From assembly GCF_900143075.1 (NCBI RefSeq), contig NZ_FRCY01000023.1:1-59184 (forward strand): a DNA stretch of 59,184 nucleotides, given 5' to 3'. Numbering within the stretch: the stretch's first letter is position 1; the number at the start of each line of letters is the position of its first letter. A program made the position numbers and the translations under genes. The notes under the pieces were generated by a model. That model worked only from the letters and a program-made list of their open reading frames with translations, was not told the origin of the DNA and ran no database searches. Positions 19,311 through 29,263 of the stretch are shown here, piece after piece. Origin of the DNA: Cyclobacterium lianum. GTDB lineage: Bacteria; Bacteroidota; Bacteroidia; Cytophagales; Cyclobacteriaceae.

Positions 19311-20492
19311 CTAATTGGCCAAAAATTCCGCAATATTTTCATCTTTTAATGGCTTAATCAAAAATCCACTCACCTGACCGAAAGACCTGCTTTTCTCCAT
19401 GTCGTCCGGATCCAGGGAGGAAGTCAACATCTTTACATCCAACTGAATACCCCTCTCCTCCATAAGTTTCAGGAAATGCCAGCCGTCCATTTCAGGCATA
19501 TTGATATCCAGTAAAAGTACATCCGCGGGGTTCGCTGCCAGCCAATCCAGCGCTTGGTAGGGATTCTCGAAGAAAAATAAATCCAGATAATTGTTTACTT
19601 TCAGTAAGATCCTCTTGTTGATCATGTGCTGCACTTTGTCATCGTCAACAAACACTATACGCTGCTCTTTCTGTTCCAATTCTTTTCCATTTACGTTTTT
19701 TTCCATGAGTAACCTGTTCATTTTCTGGACCTCCCTGTCCAGGTTATTGGCTGCAATCTTCAGCATTTCCATTGCCTGCCCACTTGCCGCTGTTTCCTCC
19801 ACGCTGATCAATCCCAGAATATTAGATACATGGGCTCTGATTTTGTGGGAATTCATATATGAAAAATCCTTCAACTGCTGATTTTGAAGCATCAGGGAAT
19901 CTGACAATTTCTGAATTTGACCCAGTGATTGGTGCACCTCGGAGTGATCTACCACCAACACCAGAATCATGTCCTCTCTCCTTCGCTTAAACGGAATACC
20001 AAAGAGGTCTACATACCTGGGCTCGTAGGCCTTGTCTATCATTACGATGTTTCTATAGACACAATTTTTTCCACTCAGTATCTCCTCGACAATCTTAAAA
20101 TCATAGAAATGAGATCTGAATAGATCCGGGTTTTGGGTATCGGGATGGCTACCGTAGACGGCTGTCGCCATTTCGTTTGACATCTCCAACCGTTGCCCTT
20201 CTTTAGAAAAAACCCAGACACAGTTTGGCAATTTATTGAAGATCTGGAAACGGGTATCTGCTTCAGGATCCCGCAGTCTCCTCACGGAATGAAAAAAGAA
20301 ATAGGAGTATCCGAACAGGAAGGTTCCCGATATGATCCCATAATCTGTAATTATCTGCCAGGATTTTGTATTCAGGGTTACCAGCTCGAACCACCGGATA
20401 AGAAAGGGAGATACAGCGAGCACCAATCCTCCTGTCAAACCCATGCAGAGTATCCAAACTGTTTGAATGGTTGGTTTCATTTTCAAAATCAA
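19311..20492 (-). CDS. Membrane PAS-DHp-receiver protein without kinase ATPase domain
   Basis: Signalling protein of 393 aa. Two membrane helices (about 10-30 and 48-68) are followed by a PAS-like domain (80-190) and a DHp-like helix with His216 in NSHKIRAHVSNILGL, which closely follows the Bacteroidota kinase motif SHNLRAPVSNILGL. In place of an HATPase domain, the chain runs straight into a response-regulator receiver (279-393) with Asp283-285, phospho-acceptor Asp329 (LLLDINMPEMDGW), Thr357 and Lys380. It therefore cannot autophosphorylate alone. It may relay phosphate or act as a decoy dimer partner. No kinase or output gene is adjacent. Confidence 0.8.
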   Translation of the reverse strand: MILKMKPTIQTVWILCMGLTGGLVLAVSPFLIRWFELVTLNTKSWQIITDYGIISGTFLFGYSYFFFHSVRRLRDPEADTRFQIFNKLPNCVWVFSKEGQRLEMSNEMATAVYGSHPDTQNPDLFRSHFYDFKIVEEILSGKNCVYRNIVMIDKAYEPRYVDLFGIPFKRRREDMILVLVVDHSEVHQSLGQIQKLSDSLMLQNQQLKDFSYMNSHKIRAHVSNILGLISVEETAASGQAMEMLKIAANNLDREVQKMNRLLMEKNVNGKELEQKEQRIVFVDDDKVQHMINKRILLKVNNYLDLFFFENPYQALDWLAANPADVLLLDINMPEMDGWHFLKLMEERGIQLDVKMLTSSLDPDDMEKSRSFGQVSGFLIKPLKDENIAEFLAN

Positions 20493-20535
20493 AGGCGTAA
20501 ATATAGTAAATAAGTCTGTAAGTTAAAGCTTTACC

Positions 20536-23412
20536 TTACCTGCAGCAAATCTCAGAAAAAGGACAGTATTGGCACTTTTTGAGATCGGCTGTCTGATCAA
20601 AAACCTGTGTGGGATTAAAAATTTCTTCCAGGCAGGAAGTAAGCTCCTGAAGGTAACGTTCGCTGTAATCGGCATAATCCATGACTTGCTTTTTGCTTTT
20701 CGTTCCGGTACCTTCCTGAAGGTAGGGATTAAAGTCCTCCTTAAAGATATCGCGGAGATTATACAAAGCGGGAAGCAAGGGCAATTTGTTTTCCGGAAAA
20801 TTGGCCTGGTAGAGCAAGCCATAAAAAAATGTCTGCATCGCCGCTTTATTTCTGGAATTATCCTGCCGGTCAAACAAACTTTCTATCGATTTGAAGTCTT
20901 TTCTATCCCCACCGGATTTGTAATCCACCAGTCTGATGGCATTTCCGACCCTATCAACCCGATCGATGATTCCTCCCAGTGACACATTGACTACACCATC
21001 TGCTGTCTTGATGGGTAGCTGCGCCCTGTATTTCCGGTCTGCTTCCAGTGAAATGATCTCGAAGGGAACTTTGGCGGCATCCTTTTCCAGCACACCAATC
21101 AAGTATTTCTGCAGCACATCTCTTGCGATCAGCAGCTGCCCCCCCAAATTAACCTCTTCGTCAGTCTCTAAAAAATACTGGCTGCGGATGGCCTTTTCCA
21201 CAGCGGGGAATATCAAATCCCTTAACCTCTCAAGGTCACCTGATTCCACCCGGTTACTTTTCTTGCTTCTGAGATAATTGCCATACAAATTCTCCAGAGA
21301 CAAGTGTACCAGGTTGCCGAAAATTGCCGGGTCAACTTCTTCCTCCACTTTTTCCGGCGTTTCGAGGCCAGCGATATAGGTCAGGTAGAATTTAAGCCGA
21401 CAATCCAGCCACATGTTGATAGCTGAAGGAGAAAAGCTCATGGCTGGCTGCTCAGGGTCTCTCTTGTCTGTATACCTGGACAAAAAATCGAGGATGGCTA
21501 CATTCTTTTCTATCGAAATAGCTTTGGCAGGGGTCAAATCAACCGGCACATGAACAACCTTATCCCTCCTGCTTATCTGCTCATTTGCCATCTCTATCTG
21601 TAATTGGTGAATGTACCTGCTTTTCTCTGCCACCTGCCCATTTGCACCTGCAGTGGCGTAAATCAGATGCACCTCTTCGGCCCGATGAAGCAAGCGATAG
21701 AAAGTATAGGCATAAATGGCATCATTTTGCTCCTGAACAGGCATCCTAAAGGCCCTACGCAGATTAAATGGTATCATTGAGTTCATGCTGTTGGAAGGTG
21801 GAAAGCTTCCCTCATTCATCTGACAGACGATCACTCTTTTGAAATCCAGGTTGCGGGATTCCAGTACCCCCATGATCTGCAGTCCCTCCAGGGGCTCTCC
21901 CTGAAAAGGCAGTTTTATCTCCGCAAAAACCTGACGGAATATCCGTATGAAAAATTCTACACTCACTGCCTCTTTGATATCCTGATCGAAAATGTCTTTA
22001 AGCCGATTCATCTGTTTGTAACATTGCATCAGGTAGGTTTGCTCCATGCTATGCTCCTGCAGTCCTTCAGCCAGCAGCCGGATCAAATCCAAAATCACCT
22101 CTATTAAATTGGAAGACAGCAGCTTTTGAAATACCAGGGCAAAAAGTTTTCCTCCGGCAGCTAATTTTGACGCAGGCAGGTATATCGTATTCGTCCGCCT
22201 CAGTTCTTCCAGGATTTCTGTTGAAAAATCCGGATTGTTTTCCCGAAGAAATACAGTATGAAGCAGTTCTTTTACCGGTTTGTGATAAAATACCACTTCC
22301 TCATTTTCTATCTTCGTATAGCGCTGCAATTCCAGCACTGCTTCAAGGAAAGTATAGACGGGCGTTTGCCTGACGGGATATCCCATCGTCACGTTCACTT
22401 GGCGTACCTTATCGGGCAGCAAATTTAAAATGGGGAACAACAACTGCTCTTCAGGCAAAATCACTACTGTCTCCTCTAAATCTTCCAGCTCTCCGAGGCT
22501 TTGCTCCAAAAGTCCGGCTACAAGATTTGCCTGGTTGATTTTCAGCGGAACAGTATAGGTCTGAATGCGGGCCTTTCTTCGTTCAATCTGTGCGGGTATC
22601 TCCCCGGGAAAAGTAGGACCAAAAACAGGGTCTTTGAGATATTCCCGGAAGAAAAGCCCCGCTTCCTGGGCGGGATCATTGATATAATACCTATCGATGT
22701 CCCAAAATATTTCAGCCCCCTGATGCTCAATAAAATACCTGATAAGCTTCTCCTCCGTACGCGTGAATGCGTTGAATCCGACAAAGATATGGTGAGTCGC
22801 GGGCATGTCCATCCCTTGCAGTCCTTCTGCTACTTCCCGGTATATGGCTCCTCCATAGGACAGGCCGCCGCTTTTCAGCCGGGCATTGAATCCCTGATAA
22901 AGCGGAAACAAGAGATCCCAAAACTGCAGGAACCTCTCCTGGTAGTACCTGTCCCTTTCCTCAAAAGATGCCCAAAAAGCCTTGATCAATGCTATTTGCT
23001 CCCGGCTGAGGAAACTCCAATCGCTGTCAAGAATTTTTTGCTCTTTCAGGTTGGTAAATAATTTCTCAGGATTTACCAGGAACTGATCCAGATCGCTAAA
23101 GTCTTTCAAGATCATTTCTCCCCAGAAGTAAAAGCGGTCAAATTCTTCTTTTACCTCGGAAAGTGCGGAAAAAACCTGGTACATCTCATATACCAGCCGC
23201 AGATTATCTGCAGGTCTCTTACGGGCCATTTCATAAAAAAGGTCTTCTATGGTAGCTATAGCTGGCATCCAGACAGGACCTTCCGCCAACTGCCCCATGT
23301 ATTTTTTAAAGAAAAGACCTGCCCGTCGGTTTGGCAATATGATCCTAACAGCTTTTAGGTCTCCTCCTCGCTGCAACAGTGTATGTGCTGTCTGTCTTAA
23401 AAACCCATCCAT
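20536..23412 (-). CDS. AddB-like PD-(D/E)XK nuclease/helicase-fold protein
   Basis: 958-residue partner of the upstream helicase-nuclease in double-strand-break processing. The N-terminal half is an inactivated helicase fold, where RNRAGLFFKKYMG-type motifs replace a proper Walker A. The C-terminal nuclease has Asp near 829 and LVDYKSGGDRK. One cysteine near 672 (LDCRLKFY) plus Cys947, Cys950 and Cys956/957 (CQYCPFSEICC) form the iron-sulfur staple known from AddB. The start ATG (23410-23412) abuts the stop of the helicase gene with no gap. These features favour AddB over RecC. DNA recombination repair is the inferred role. Confidence 0.87.
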   Translation of the reverse strand: MDGFLRQTAHTLLQRGGDLKAVRIILPNRRAGLFFKKYMGQLAEGPVWMPAIATIEDLFYEMARKRPADNLRLVYEMYQVFSALSEVKEEFDRFYFWGEMILKDFSDLDQFLVNPEKLFTNLKEQKILDSDWSFLSREQIALIKAFWASFEERDRYYQERFLQFWDLLFPLYQGFNARLKSGGLSYGGAIYREVAEGLQGMDMPATHHIFVGFNAFTRTEEKLIRYFIEHQGAEIFWDIDRYYINDPAQEAGLFFREYLKDPVFGPTFPGEIPAQIERRKARIQTYTVPLKINQANLVAGLLEQSLGELEDLEETVVILPEEQLLFPILNLLPDKVRQVNVTMGYPVRQTPVYTFLEAVLELQRYTKIENEEVVFYHKPVKELLHTVFLRENNPDFSTEILEELRRTNTIYLPASKLAAGGKLFALVFQKLLSSNLIEVILDLIRLLAEGLQEHSMEQTYLMQCYKQMNRLKDIFDQDIKEAVSVEFFIRIFRQVFAEIKLPFQGEPLEGLQIMGVLESRNLDFKRVIVCQMNEGSFPPSNSMNSMIPFNLRRAFRMPVQEQNDAIYAYTFYRLLHRAEEVHLIYATAGANGQVAEKSRYIHQLQIEMANEQISRRDKVVHVPVDLTPAKAISIEKNVAILDFLSRYTDKRDPEQPAMSFSPSAINMWLDCRLKFYLTYIAGLETPEKVEEEVDPAIFGNLVHLSLENLYGNYLRSKKSNRVESGDLERLRDLIFPAVEKAIRSQYFLETDEEVNLGGQLLIARDVLQKYLIGVLEKDAAKVPFEIISLEADRKYRAQLPIKTADGVVNVSLGGIIDRVDRVGNAIRLVDYKSGGDRKDFKSIESLFDRQDNSRNKAAMQTFFYGLLYQANFPENKLPLLPALYNLRDIFKEDFNPYLQEGTGTKSKKQVMDYADYSERYLQELTSCLEEIFNPTQVFDQTADLKKCQYCPFSEICCR

Positions 23413-26400
23413 TCAATTGACTTTGCTAATTAATCCCGATTCAAGATAGCAGAGATAACCCTCCACTACCAAATCCCTTTCCATTTGCCTCACCAGATCT
23501 ACATAGCCGCGCACCTGTTTGTGGTGTGTTTTTTGTTCCCTTCCAGTCTTAAAGTCCACTACCTCAATCCGGTCACCCAGGTAAACCAATCGGTCCGGCC
23601 TTTTACTTTCCCCTCCCGGAAGCAGAATTCCCTGTTCTGTGTAGACGGTATTACTGCCATCAAACCAGCTACTGAACTTTTCCAACCTACACAATTCGTC
23701 GAATTGCGCAGCCAGGGAATCCTTTTCCCCGGCATCAATTCCACCTTCATAATAGAGGCTATCCAATTCCAGCATAAAATCCTCTCTGCTGCGTGAACGC
23801 TCTATCAGGGAATGAACCAACAAGCCAAAATCCCGTTTCCGAAACAATCCTGATCCCTCAAAGCTGCCAAACAGGTCTCTGACCTGTAAATTCCGAACCC
23901 AGGGCCGGTACTTCCATGCCATAGGCTGATCCCCTTCCAGGCTCTCCGCCATCCTCTCTGACTGGTGCCAGTCTCCCATGTCGAAAACTAGCTTTTCCCG
24001 GTCGAAATGGCTGCAAAGATCCAGTTCCAATTGTACCGGAGAGGGAAAGCTTACGGCCTGAAGCAGCAGATCTGCTACCGTTTTCAGCGTACCATTCCCC
24101 TTTGATTCCCTGAATGGTGCCATGCCCCAGATAACTTCCTCGGCTCTGGTAAATGCCACATAAAGCATGTTTAGGTTATCGAGATGATGAAGCAGGCTTT
24201 CCTTTAAAAAAATCGGTGAAAAAGCAGATTTCATTAGATCATTCCTTATCGTCAAAGGAATGTTAACCCGCTGACCATTCTCTTCCCAATCATAGGCGGT
24301 CCAAACCACATTATCCTTTGTCGTATCGAAAAGCTTCCAATCCAGAAAAGGCAAAAGGACAACTTTAAATTGCAGCCCCTTAGCCTTGTGAATGGTCAAA
24401 ATCCTGATGGCATCGTGCTCCTCGGGAAGTTTAACAGTCCGCCTATGCCCTTGTTGCTCCCACCAGTCCAGAAAATTGCCCAGATCCGCACGATTTTTAT
24501 CTCCAAAATCATAGAATGCTTCTTTCAGCCCGGAGAGGTAGGCTTTTTCCGGTACATCTTCATTGAAGCCCAAAAGATCGATGATCGCCTCCAGCAAGTC
24601 CATTAGCGCCAGGCGCCGGAATTCTGGCAGTTGCTGCGTAAATTTATTGCTGAGTTGCTGGATTGACCCGGGCAGGTAACCGTGCTGAAAGAGCTCAGCC
24701 TGTATGTCCCTATCCCATACCCTTGCCCAATGGATCCATATACTGCTTGCTGCCAACTTATCGTCCGGATCATTGACGACTTTCAGGGCAGCCAAAAGGC
24801 ATTTGATCACCGCAGACCTATTGAGGTACAAAGCTTCGTCAGAGAGTACCTCATATTTTTGGTAGGGATCCTGCTCACCGTGCAACATAAACGCATCTAC
24901 GACCGCCGCCGCCTGCCCGTTTTTCCTTACCAGAATGGCAATGTCCTGCAAACGGTATCCCCGGGCCAGCAATTGTGCTACCTGCCCGGGAAGCATTTCT
25001 AAAGCTACTTCCGCATAAGACCTGTCTGTTTCGGGCAAAATAAAGTCCAGCTTCACCTTACCGGTAATTCCCCTCCTTTCCTGATGCGGGGCCACCTGTT
25101 GGGAAATCTCCGCGTATGCCTCCCGGATAATACCTCCTGGCGCAGGATCCGGTGTGGCAGACAAATGGTCTGCCAGGATCCCGGACATTTGCCGAAACAA
25201 GCTGTTGTTGAAATAGACCAGCTGAGGCAGACTGCGGTAGTTGGTGGCCAATTGCCTGACGGCTACTCCAAAGTGTCCCGCATCCTGCTCGACCTGCTCC
25301 ATAAGCAGCCGCATTTCTCCCCCCCGCCAGCGGTAGATCGACTGCTTTACATCCCCTACGATCAGGTTGGATTTGCCCATAGCCAGCGAATTGATCAGCA
25401 AGGGTCTGAAACTGGCCCATTGAAATCCGGAGGTGTCCTGAAATTCATCCAGCAGGAAATGGTGAAACTGGTTACCCACTTTTTCATAAATGAAGGGAGC
25501 CTCGTTACCGGCAGTGATGGATCGCAGAAAATCATTGGTTTCTGAGATCAGCAACACATTCTCCTCTGCCTTCAGGCCTTCCAGTTCTTCCAGCAAATAG
25601 CCAAACAAGCCAAAAACGTAGAGATTCTTGTAAATAACCTCAAGGGTGGTCCAGGTTTTTTCCAGAGATTCAATTTCGGCCAGCATATCTCCCAAACCCT
25701 CCTGGTAAGCGGCATGAATGGCAGCCTTCATTTTGCTGGATTTGGTAGCCCAGCTTTCAGGATTTCCGATTTTCTTTTTCTGGGCATCAGTAAGGGTCGG
25801 TATGGGCTTTCGGGGATCTCCCAGCTTGTCAAAGAGGCGTGCGAAGCTCATCGATCCCCCCGCAAAATCCTCCCAAACCAAACCATGTCGTTCCCTGATC
25901 TGTCCGGCCTTTTCTTTCATTTCTCTGGCCTGATCGCCGAGCAATTTCTTCTGCTGATACAGGTGCTTCCTGAACTGCTGCATGTTTTCAGGCGCTGCAA
26001 GAAAGGCCCTCACTTCCTGCTGAACGACTTTAAAATCTTCCTCAAAAATTTTTTTACCCAAATCATGTATGGGTTTTCTGATGTCCCAGGATTTTCCTTC
26101 GGTAATTTTGGCAATCGAAAAATTTACCATCCATCGGTGCAATGCGGGATCCTCTGCAGCACGGAGCATGAGCCGGTCTACCAACCTGGACATGACCGCT
26201 TCCTGGTCCATTTCGATATCGAATTTGGCCTGCAGGTCTATTTCTCGAGCGAAAGCCCGGATAACCCGTTGAAAAAAACTATCGATGGTGCTTACTGAAA
26301 ATGCCGAGTAGTCGTGCAAAATAGCCCTCAGTACCCCCGAAGCCCTTTGTGATAATTCCTGAGGACTTAGTTGCCATTTTTCAAGAAGATCCCGATCCAT

Positions 26401-26670
26401 TTGCTGATCCGGATCTACCCCCTCTTTAATCCTCTTCAGCTCCTGTATGATACGTTCTTTCATCTCCTGGGTGGCCTTATTGGTAAAGGTAACCGCCAGT
26501 ACCTGCCTGAAAGCCAAAGGATGCTCCAGCGCCAGTTTCAGGTAGGCAGTCGTAAGCGTATAGGTTTTGCCCGAGCCGGCCGAAGATTTGAATATTTGAA
26601 AGGGAGCCATTTGCATGTGTAAAAAAACCGGTGATTGAATCCTGCCCGTTCCGCTATTGATTGGATTCAA
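23413..26670 (-). CDS. AddA-like UvrD/Rep helicase-nuclease
   Basis: SF1 helicase fused to a RecB-type nuclease, 1085 aa, which would unwind and resect DNA ends together with the AddB-like protein. Walker A is SSAGSGKT at residues 29-36, motif Ia is AVTFTNKATQEM, motif II region is LLDEFQDTSGFQW, motif VI region is LYVAFTRAEE, and the nuclease motif is VVDFKTG near residue 1037 followed by QxxxY. ATGs at residues 19 and 21 (MQMAPFQIF) fit family starts better than the annotated first codon. Both subunits keep nuclease motifs, which is the AddAB rather than RecBCD arrangement. Confidence 0.88.
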   Translation of the reverse strand: MNPINSGTGRIQSPVFLHMQMAPFQIFKSSAGSGKTYTLTTAYLKLALEHPLAFRQVLAVTFTNKATQEMKERIIQELKRIKEGVDPDQQMDRDLLEKWQLSPQELSQRASGVLRAILHDYSAFSVSTIDSFFQRVIRAFAREIDLQAKFDIEMDQEAVMSRLVDRLMLRAAEDPALHRWMVNFSIAKITEGKSWDIRKPIHDLGKKIFEEDFKVVQQEVRAFLAAPENMQQFRKHLYQQKKLLGDQAREMKEKAGQIRERHGLVWEDFAGGSMSFARLFDKLGDPRKPIPTLTDAQKKKIGNPESWATKSSKMKAAIHAAYQEGLGDMLAEIESLEKTWTTLEVIYKNLYVFGLFGYLLEELEGLKAEENVLLISETNDFLRSITAGNEAPFIYEKVGNQFHHFLLDEFQDTSGFQWASFRPLLINSLAMGKSNLIVGDVKQSIYRWRGGEMRLLMEQVEQDAGHFGVAVRQLATNYRSLPQLVYFNNSLFRQMSGILADHLSATPDPAPGGIIREAYAEISQQVAPHQERRGITGKVKLDFILPETDRSYAEVALEMLPGQVAQLLARGYRLQDIAILVRKNGQAAAVVDAFMLHGEQDPYQKYEVLSDEALYLNRSAVIKCLLAALKVVNDPDDKLAASSIWIHWARVWDRDIQAELFQHGYLPGSIQQLSNKFTQQLPEFRRLALMDLLEAIIDLLGFNEDVPEKAYLSGLKEAFYDFGDKNRADLGNFLDWWEQQGHRRTVKLPEEHDAIRILTIHKAKGLQFKVVLLPFLDWKLFDTTKDNVVWTAYDWEENGQRVNIPLTIRNDLMKSAFSPIFLKESLLHHLDNLNMLYVAFTRAEEVIWGMAPFRESKGNGTLKTVADLLLQAVSFPSPVQLELDLCSHFDREKLVFDMGDWHQSERMAESLEGDQPMAWKYRPWVRNLQVRDLFGSFEGSGLFRKRDFGLLVHSLIERSRSREDFMLELDSLYYEGGIDAGEKDSLAAQFDELCRLEKFSSWFDGSNTVYTEQGILLPGGESKRPDRLVYLGDRIEVVDFKTGREQKTHHKQVRGYVDLVRQMERDLVVEGYLCYLESGLISKVN

Positions 26671-26722
26671 AAGATTGATGTGAAGTTAAAAATAAATACA
26701 GCGTAGCCAGACAATAAATCGA

Positions 26723-26730
26723 TAATTTTG
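26723..26730 (+). promoter_or_regulatory. Candidate -7 box for the ElyC/YdcF-like gene
   Basis: TAATTTTG matches TAnnTTTG, 47 bases before the ATG. No TTG is found about 19 bases upstream. Confidence 0.35.
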
Positions 26731-26777
26731 TACCATACATCTTTATTTGATAGTTTAACCCTGAAAAATTAAAAAAC

Positions 26778-27554
26778 ATGTTCTTTTTCCTTTCCCAGTT
26801 GTTCAGCTTCCTCATCATGCCCTTTACCATTTGTCTGATTTTGGTCGGCCTGGGCCTGATTTTTTTCAAAAAATCCTGGGGAAGGAAACTGGTACTCGGC
26901 AGCTTCCTGCTGTCCCTGTTTTTTTCTAACAGTTATCTGGCCAACTGGGTGATGTATACCTGGGAAGCTCCGCCAAAAGCGTTTAACAGCCTGCCGGAAT
27001 ACGATCTGGGCATCGTTTTGACCGGGGTCACCCATATCGATAAATTGCCCAAAGACAGGACCTTTTTCAACAAAGGTGCGGACAGGGTAACCCATGCATT
27101 GCAATTGTACAAAATGGGAAAGGTAAAAAGGATACTGATTACGGGAGGCCTGGGTTTTGACCCTACAGACCAAACTTCGGAGGCCGAATCGCTGGGTGAC
27201 TTTCTGCTGTTGGCAGGGGTGGACAAGGGAGATCTGCTTTTGGAAACGGCTGCCAGAAATACAAATGAAAATGCCCTTTTTACCAAAAGACTACTTGAAG
27301 AAAAAGGACTTGTGGGTCAGAACAAAGCCTCTTTACTGCTGATTACTTCAGCATTTCACATGAAAAGAGCCGAGTCCTGTTTTATCAGGAACGGGCTGAA
27401 GACTGAGACCTTTCCGGTAGATTATTACGCTTCTACTCCAAAACTTAACATCAAATCCGCCATTCAGCCCAGCATTCAAGCCTTTTCGGTCTGGCACATC
27501 CTGGTGAAAGAATGGGTGGGTATACTGGTTTACCGGATAATGGGTTACATCTAG
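26778..27554 (+). CDS. ElyC/SanA/YdcF family (DUF218) membrane protein
   Basis: 258 aa with two N-terminal membrane helices (about 3-25 and 32-52), then a DUF218 domain (YDLGIVLTG, VKRILITGGLGF, ARNTNENALFTKRLLEE, LLITSAFHMKRAESCF). Family members affect envelope integrity; E. coli ElyC influences peptidoglycan synthesis at low temperature through undecaprenyl carriers. The substrate is unknown. The gene stands alone, divergent from the AddAB pair. Confidence 0.85.
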   Translation: MFFFLSQLFSFLIMPFTICLILVGLGLIFFKKSWGRKLVLGSFLLSLFFSNSYLANWVMYTWEAPPKAFNSLPEYDLGIVLTGVTHIDKLPKDRTFFNKGADRVTHALQLYKMGKVKRILITGGLGFDPTDQTSEAESLGDFLLLAGVDKGDLLLETAARNTNENALFTKRLLEEKGLVGQNKASLLLITSAFHMKRAESCFIRNGLKTETFPVDYYASTPKLNIKSAIQPSIQAFSVWHILVKEWVGILVYRIMGYI

Positions 27555-27684
27555 CCAGCTTCTAAAAAAAAATGATATGTGCCACCCTGCGCGGCAGGCT
27601 GAAAATGCACGCAGGCAAACACAGCAGGGCCCATGGTATGGGCCCGATTACTTTCATCAGATGCTTAACCGCAAATCGCTGAAC

Positions 27685-28143
27685 CTACCAGGTAGATGCC
27701 TTCAATTTCGGCATGGCCCTTATGATATCGCTTACACTTATCTGACCAACCAAAACCCCGTCTTTAACCACTGGAAATCTCCGAATCCTCATCGTCAGAA
27801 ACTGATCTGCTGCGTCAAATATAGAAATATCCGGTGACATGGTGATGACCTCTCTGGTCATGTGGTCTTGAACGGTTCCGGGAAATTTGGGGGTATTGGT
27901 ATATTGTCCCTTGACAATCTCCTTCAGACAATCTCCTTCCGAAATCATCCCTACCAGATTGCCATCTCCGTCTACTACAGGAGCGCCGGAAATCCGCTTC
28001 CTGGTCATTACTATTATTACATGATCGATGCTGTCCTCGGGATGAAACGTTACCAGATTGGTGCTCATGTGATCACTCACCAATAAGGGCTGATTGCTTT
28101 TTTTGATAGGGGCCTCCCGTACCCCCTGAAAACTCTTTACCAT
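27685..28143 (-). CDS. Tandem CBS domain protein
   Basis: Small cytosolic protein of 152 aa with two CBS motifs (about 25-80 and 90-150), which bind adenine nucleotides or related ligands. The repeats HMSTNLVTFHPEDSIDHVI and HMTREVITMSPDISIFDAA are clear. I chose the ATG at 28143 (MVKSFQGVREA) because that N-terminus is typical of the family, while the longer reading adds 12 atypical residues. It is not fused to a transporter or IMPDH domain, so the regulated partner is unknown. Confidence 0.85.
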   Translation of the reverse strand: MVKSFQGVREAPIKKSNQPLLVSDHMSTNLVTFHPEDSIDHVIIVMTRKRISGAPVVDGDGNLVGMISEGDCLKEIVKGQYTNTPKFPGTVQDHMTREVITMSPDISIFDAADQFLTMRIRRFPVVKDGVLVGQISVSDIIRAMPKLKASTW

Positions 28144-28495
28144 AACTTTATAGGGTTTATTGAACAGATAATGTAACAAAAAATACCGCTAAATGCAAAT
28201 AACATTTAGCAGAATAAGAATTGCTTTTAAAAAAATATGCCTGTATGGTCAACCTGACAAACAAAAATTAGTCCCAAAAGCAATTTGCTGATGGGTCAGT
28301 TACCCCCCCTCTGCTATATGGTTCTGGTTCTTTTAGCCCTAAAAAAACGGGACTGCACTAAAGGTATATCAGGACCCGCCCAATTGGAAATAAGGACCGT
28401 CTCTGAAGACAGGAGTTGGTCTGGAAGACCTTTACTTTTTTCCGGCCTCAGCATGCCGGTAAGCCCGCTCCCTCTAGCCCCCTCACCGGCAAATG
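28144..28495. other. 352-base gap between CBS gene and cutC
   Basis: AT-rich at the CBS side (28180-28260). I see no convincing ORF, tRNA or strong terminator. GCCGGT and ACCGGC near 28458-28490 could form a weak hairpin downstream of cutC but have no T-run. Confidence 0.5.
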
Positions 28496-29257
28496 TCAGA
28501 TTTGGTCCAACTGGTCCAATGCAGCCCTGAAGGCACGAATGCGTTGGGGGTCTACGGTCAGCACCTTTCCCTCAGTTTCTTCCAGTAAGGATAATCGGGT
28601 GGTCGAATTGGATCGTTTCATGGCTGTCTCTCTGAAGGCCTTTCCGGAACTGTGTACTTCCTGCAGAGGGTCAGATTGATGCAATAACGGCAGATCCGCT
28701 GAAGTCAGTCCTCCGCCGGGTAGAATGATTATCCGGCCTGCTGCACGGGTAGCAAGCTTTTTAATTACCCCCATTCCCGCAGCGACATTGTCTGCCCCTC
28801 CCGAGGTAAGGATTCTCCTGAAGCCCAGCGACACCAGGATTTCCAGTGCTTTTTCTTTATCCGGAACCAGATCAAAAGCCCGGTGAAAAGTGCAGGGCTT
28901 GCCCTTTGCTGCCTTCAACAACACCTGGCATGCTTCACTATCGACCTCTCCTGAAGCGGTCAAAACGCCAAAAACAAAGCCGTCCGCCCCGTGTTGGCCC
29001 AAAATATCCATGTCATTTTGCATGGCCTGCAACTCTTTGTCGCTATACAAAAAGTCACCACCCCGGCACCTGATCATCACAAAAACCGGCACCGATACAT
29101 GCTGTTTGATCACCTTCAACAGACCAGCGCTCGGCGTGGTACCGCCCTCTGCAAAATCAGCACACAATTCCAGCCTGTCCACCCCATTTGCTACCGCCAG
29201 CAGGGCTGCTTCTACCGTGTACACGGGGGCCTCAAAAATTATTTTTCCGGATGACAT
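28496..29257 (-). CDS. cutC: CutC family protein
   Basis: TIM-barrel protein of 253 aa, historically linked to copper homeostasis, although the enzymatic reaction is not settled. Signatures: ELCADFAEGGTTPSAG, PVFVMIRCRGGDF, DGFVFGVLT and RILTSGG. It begins 6 bases after the glycosylasparaginase stop, so the two probably share a transcript. This neighbourhood suggests a link with glycan turnover rather than copper alone, but that is inference. Confidence 0.92.
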   Translation of the reverse strand: MSSGKIIFEAPVYTVEAALLAVANGVDRLELCADFAEGGTTPSAGLLKVIKQHVSVPVFVMIRCRGGDFLYSDKELQAMQNDMDILGQHGADGFVFGVLTASGEVDSEACQVLLKAAKGKPCTFHRAFDLVPDKEKALEILVSLGFRRILTSGGADNVAAGMGVIKKLATRAAGRIIILPGGGLTSADLPLLHQSDPLQEVHSSGKAFRETAMKRSNSTTRLSLLEETEGKVLTVDPQRIRAFRAALDQLDQI

Positions 29258-29263
29258 AGGCTG

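Noticed and set aside
26769-27173. 134-codon minus-strand frame
   Set aside because: Antisense to the DUF218 gene, which has real motifs.
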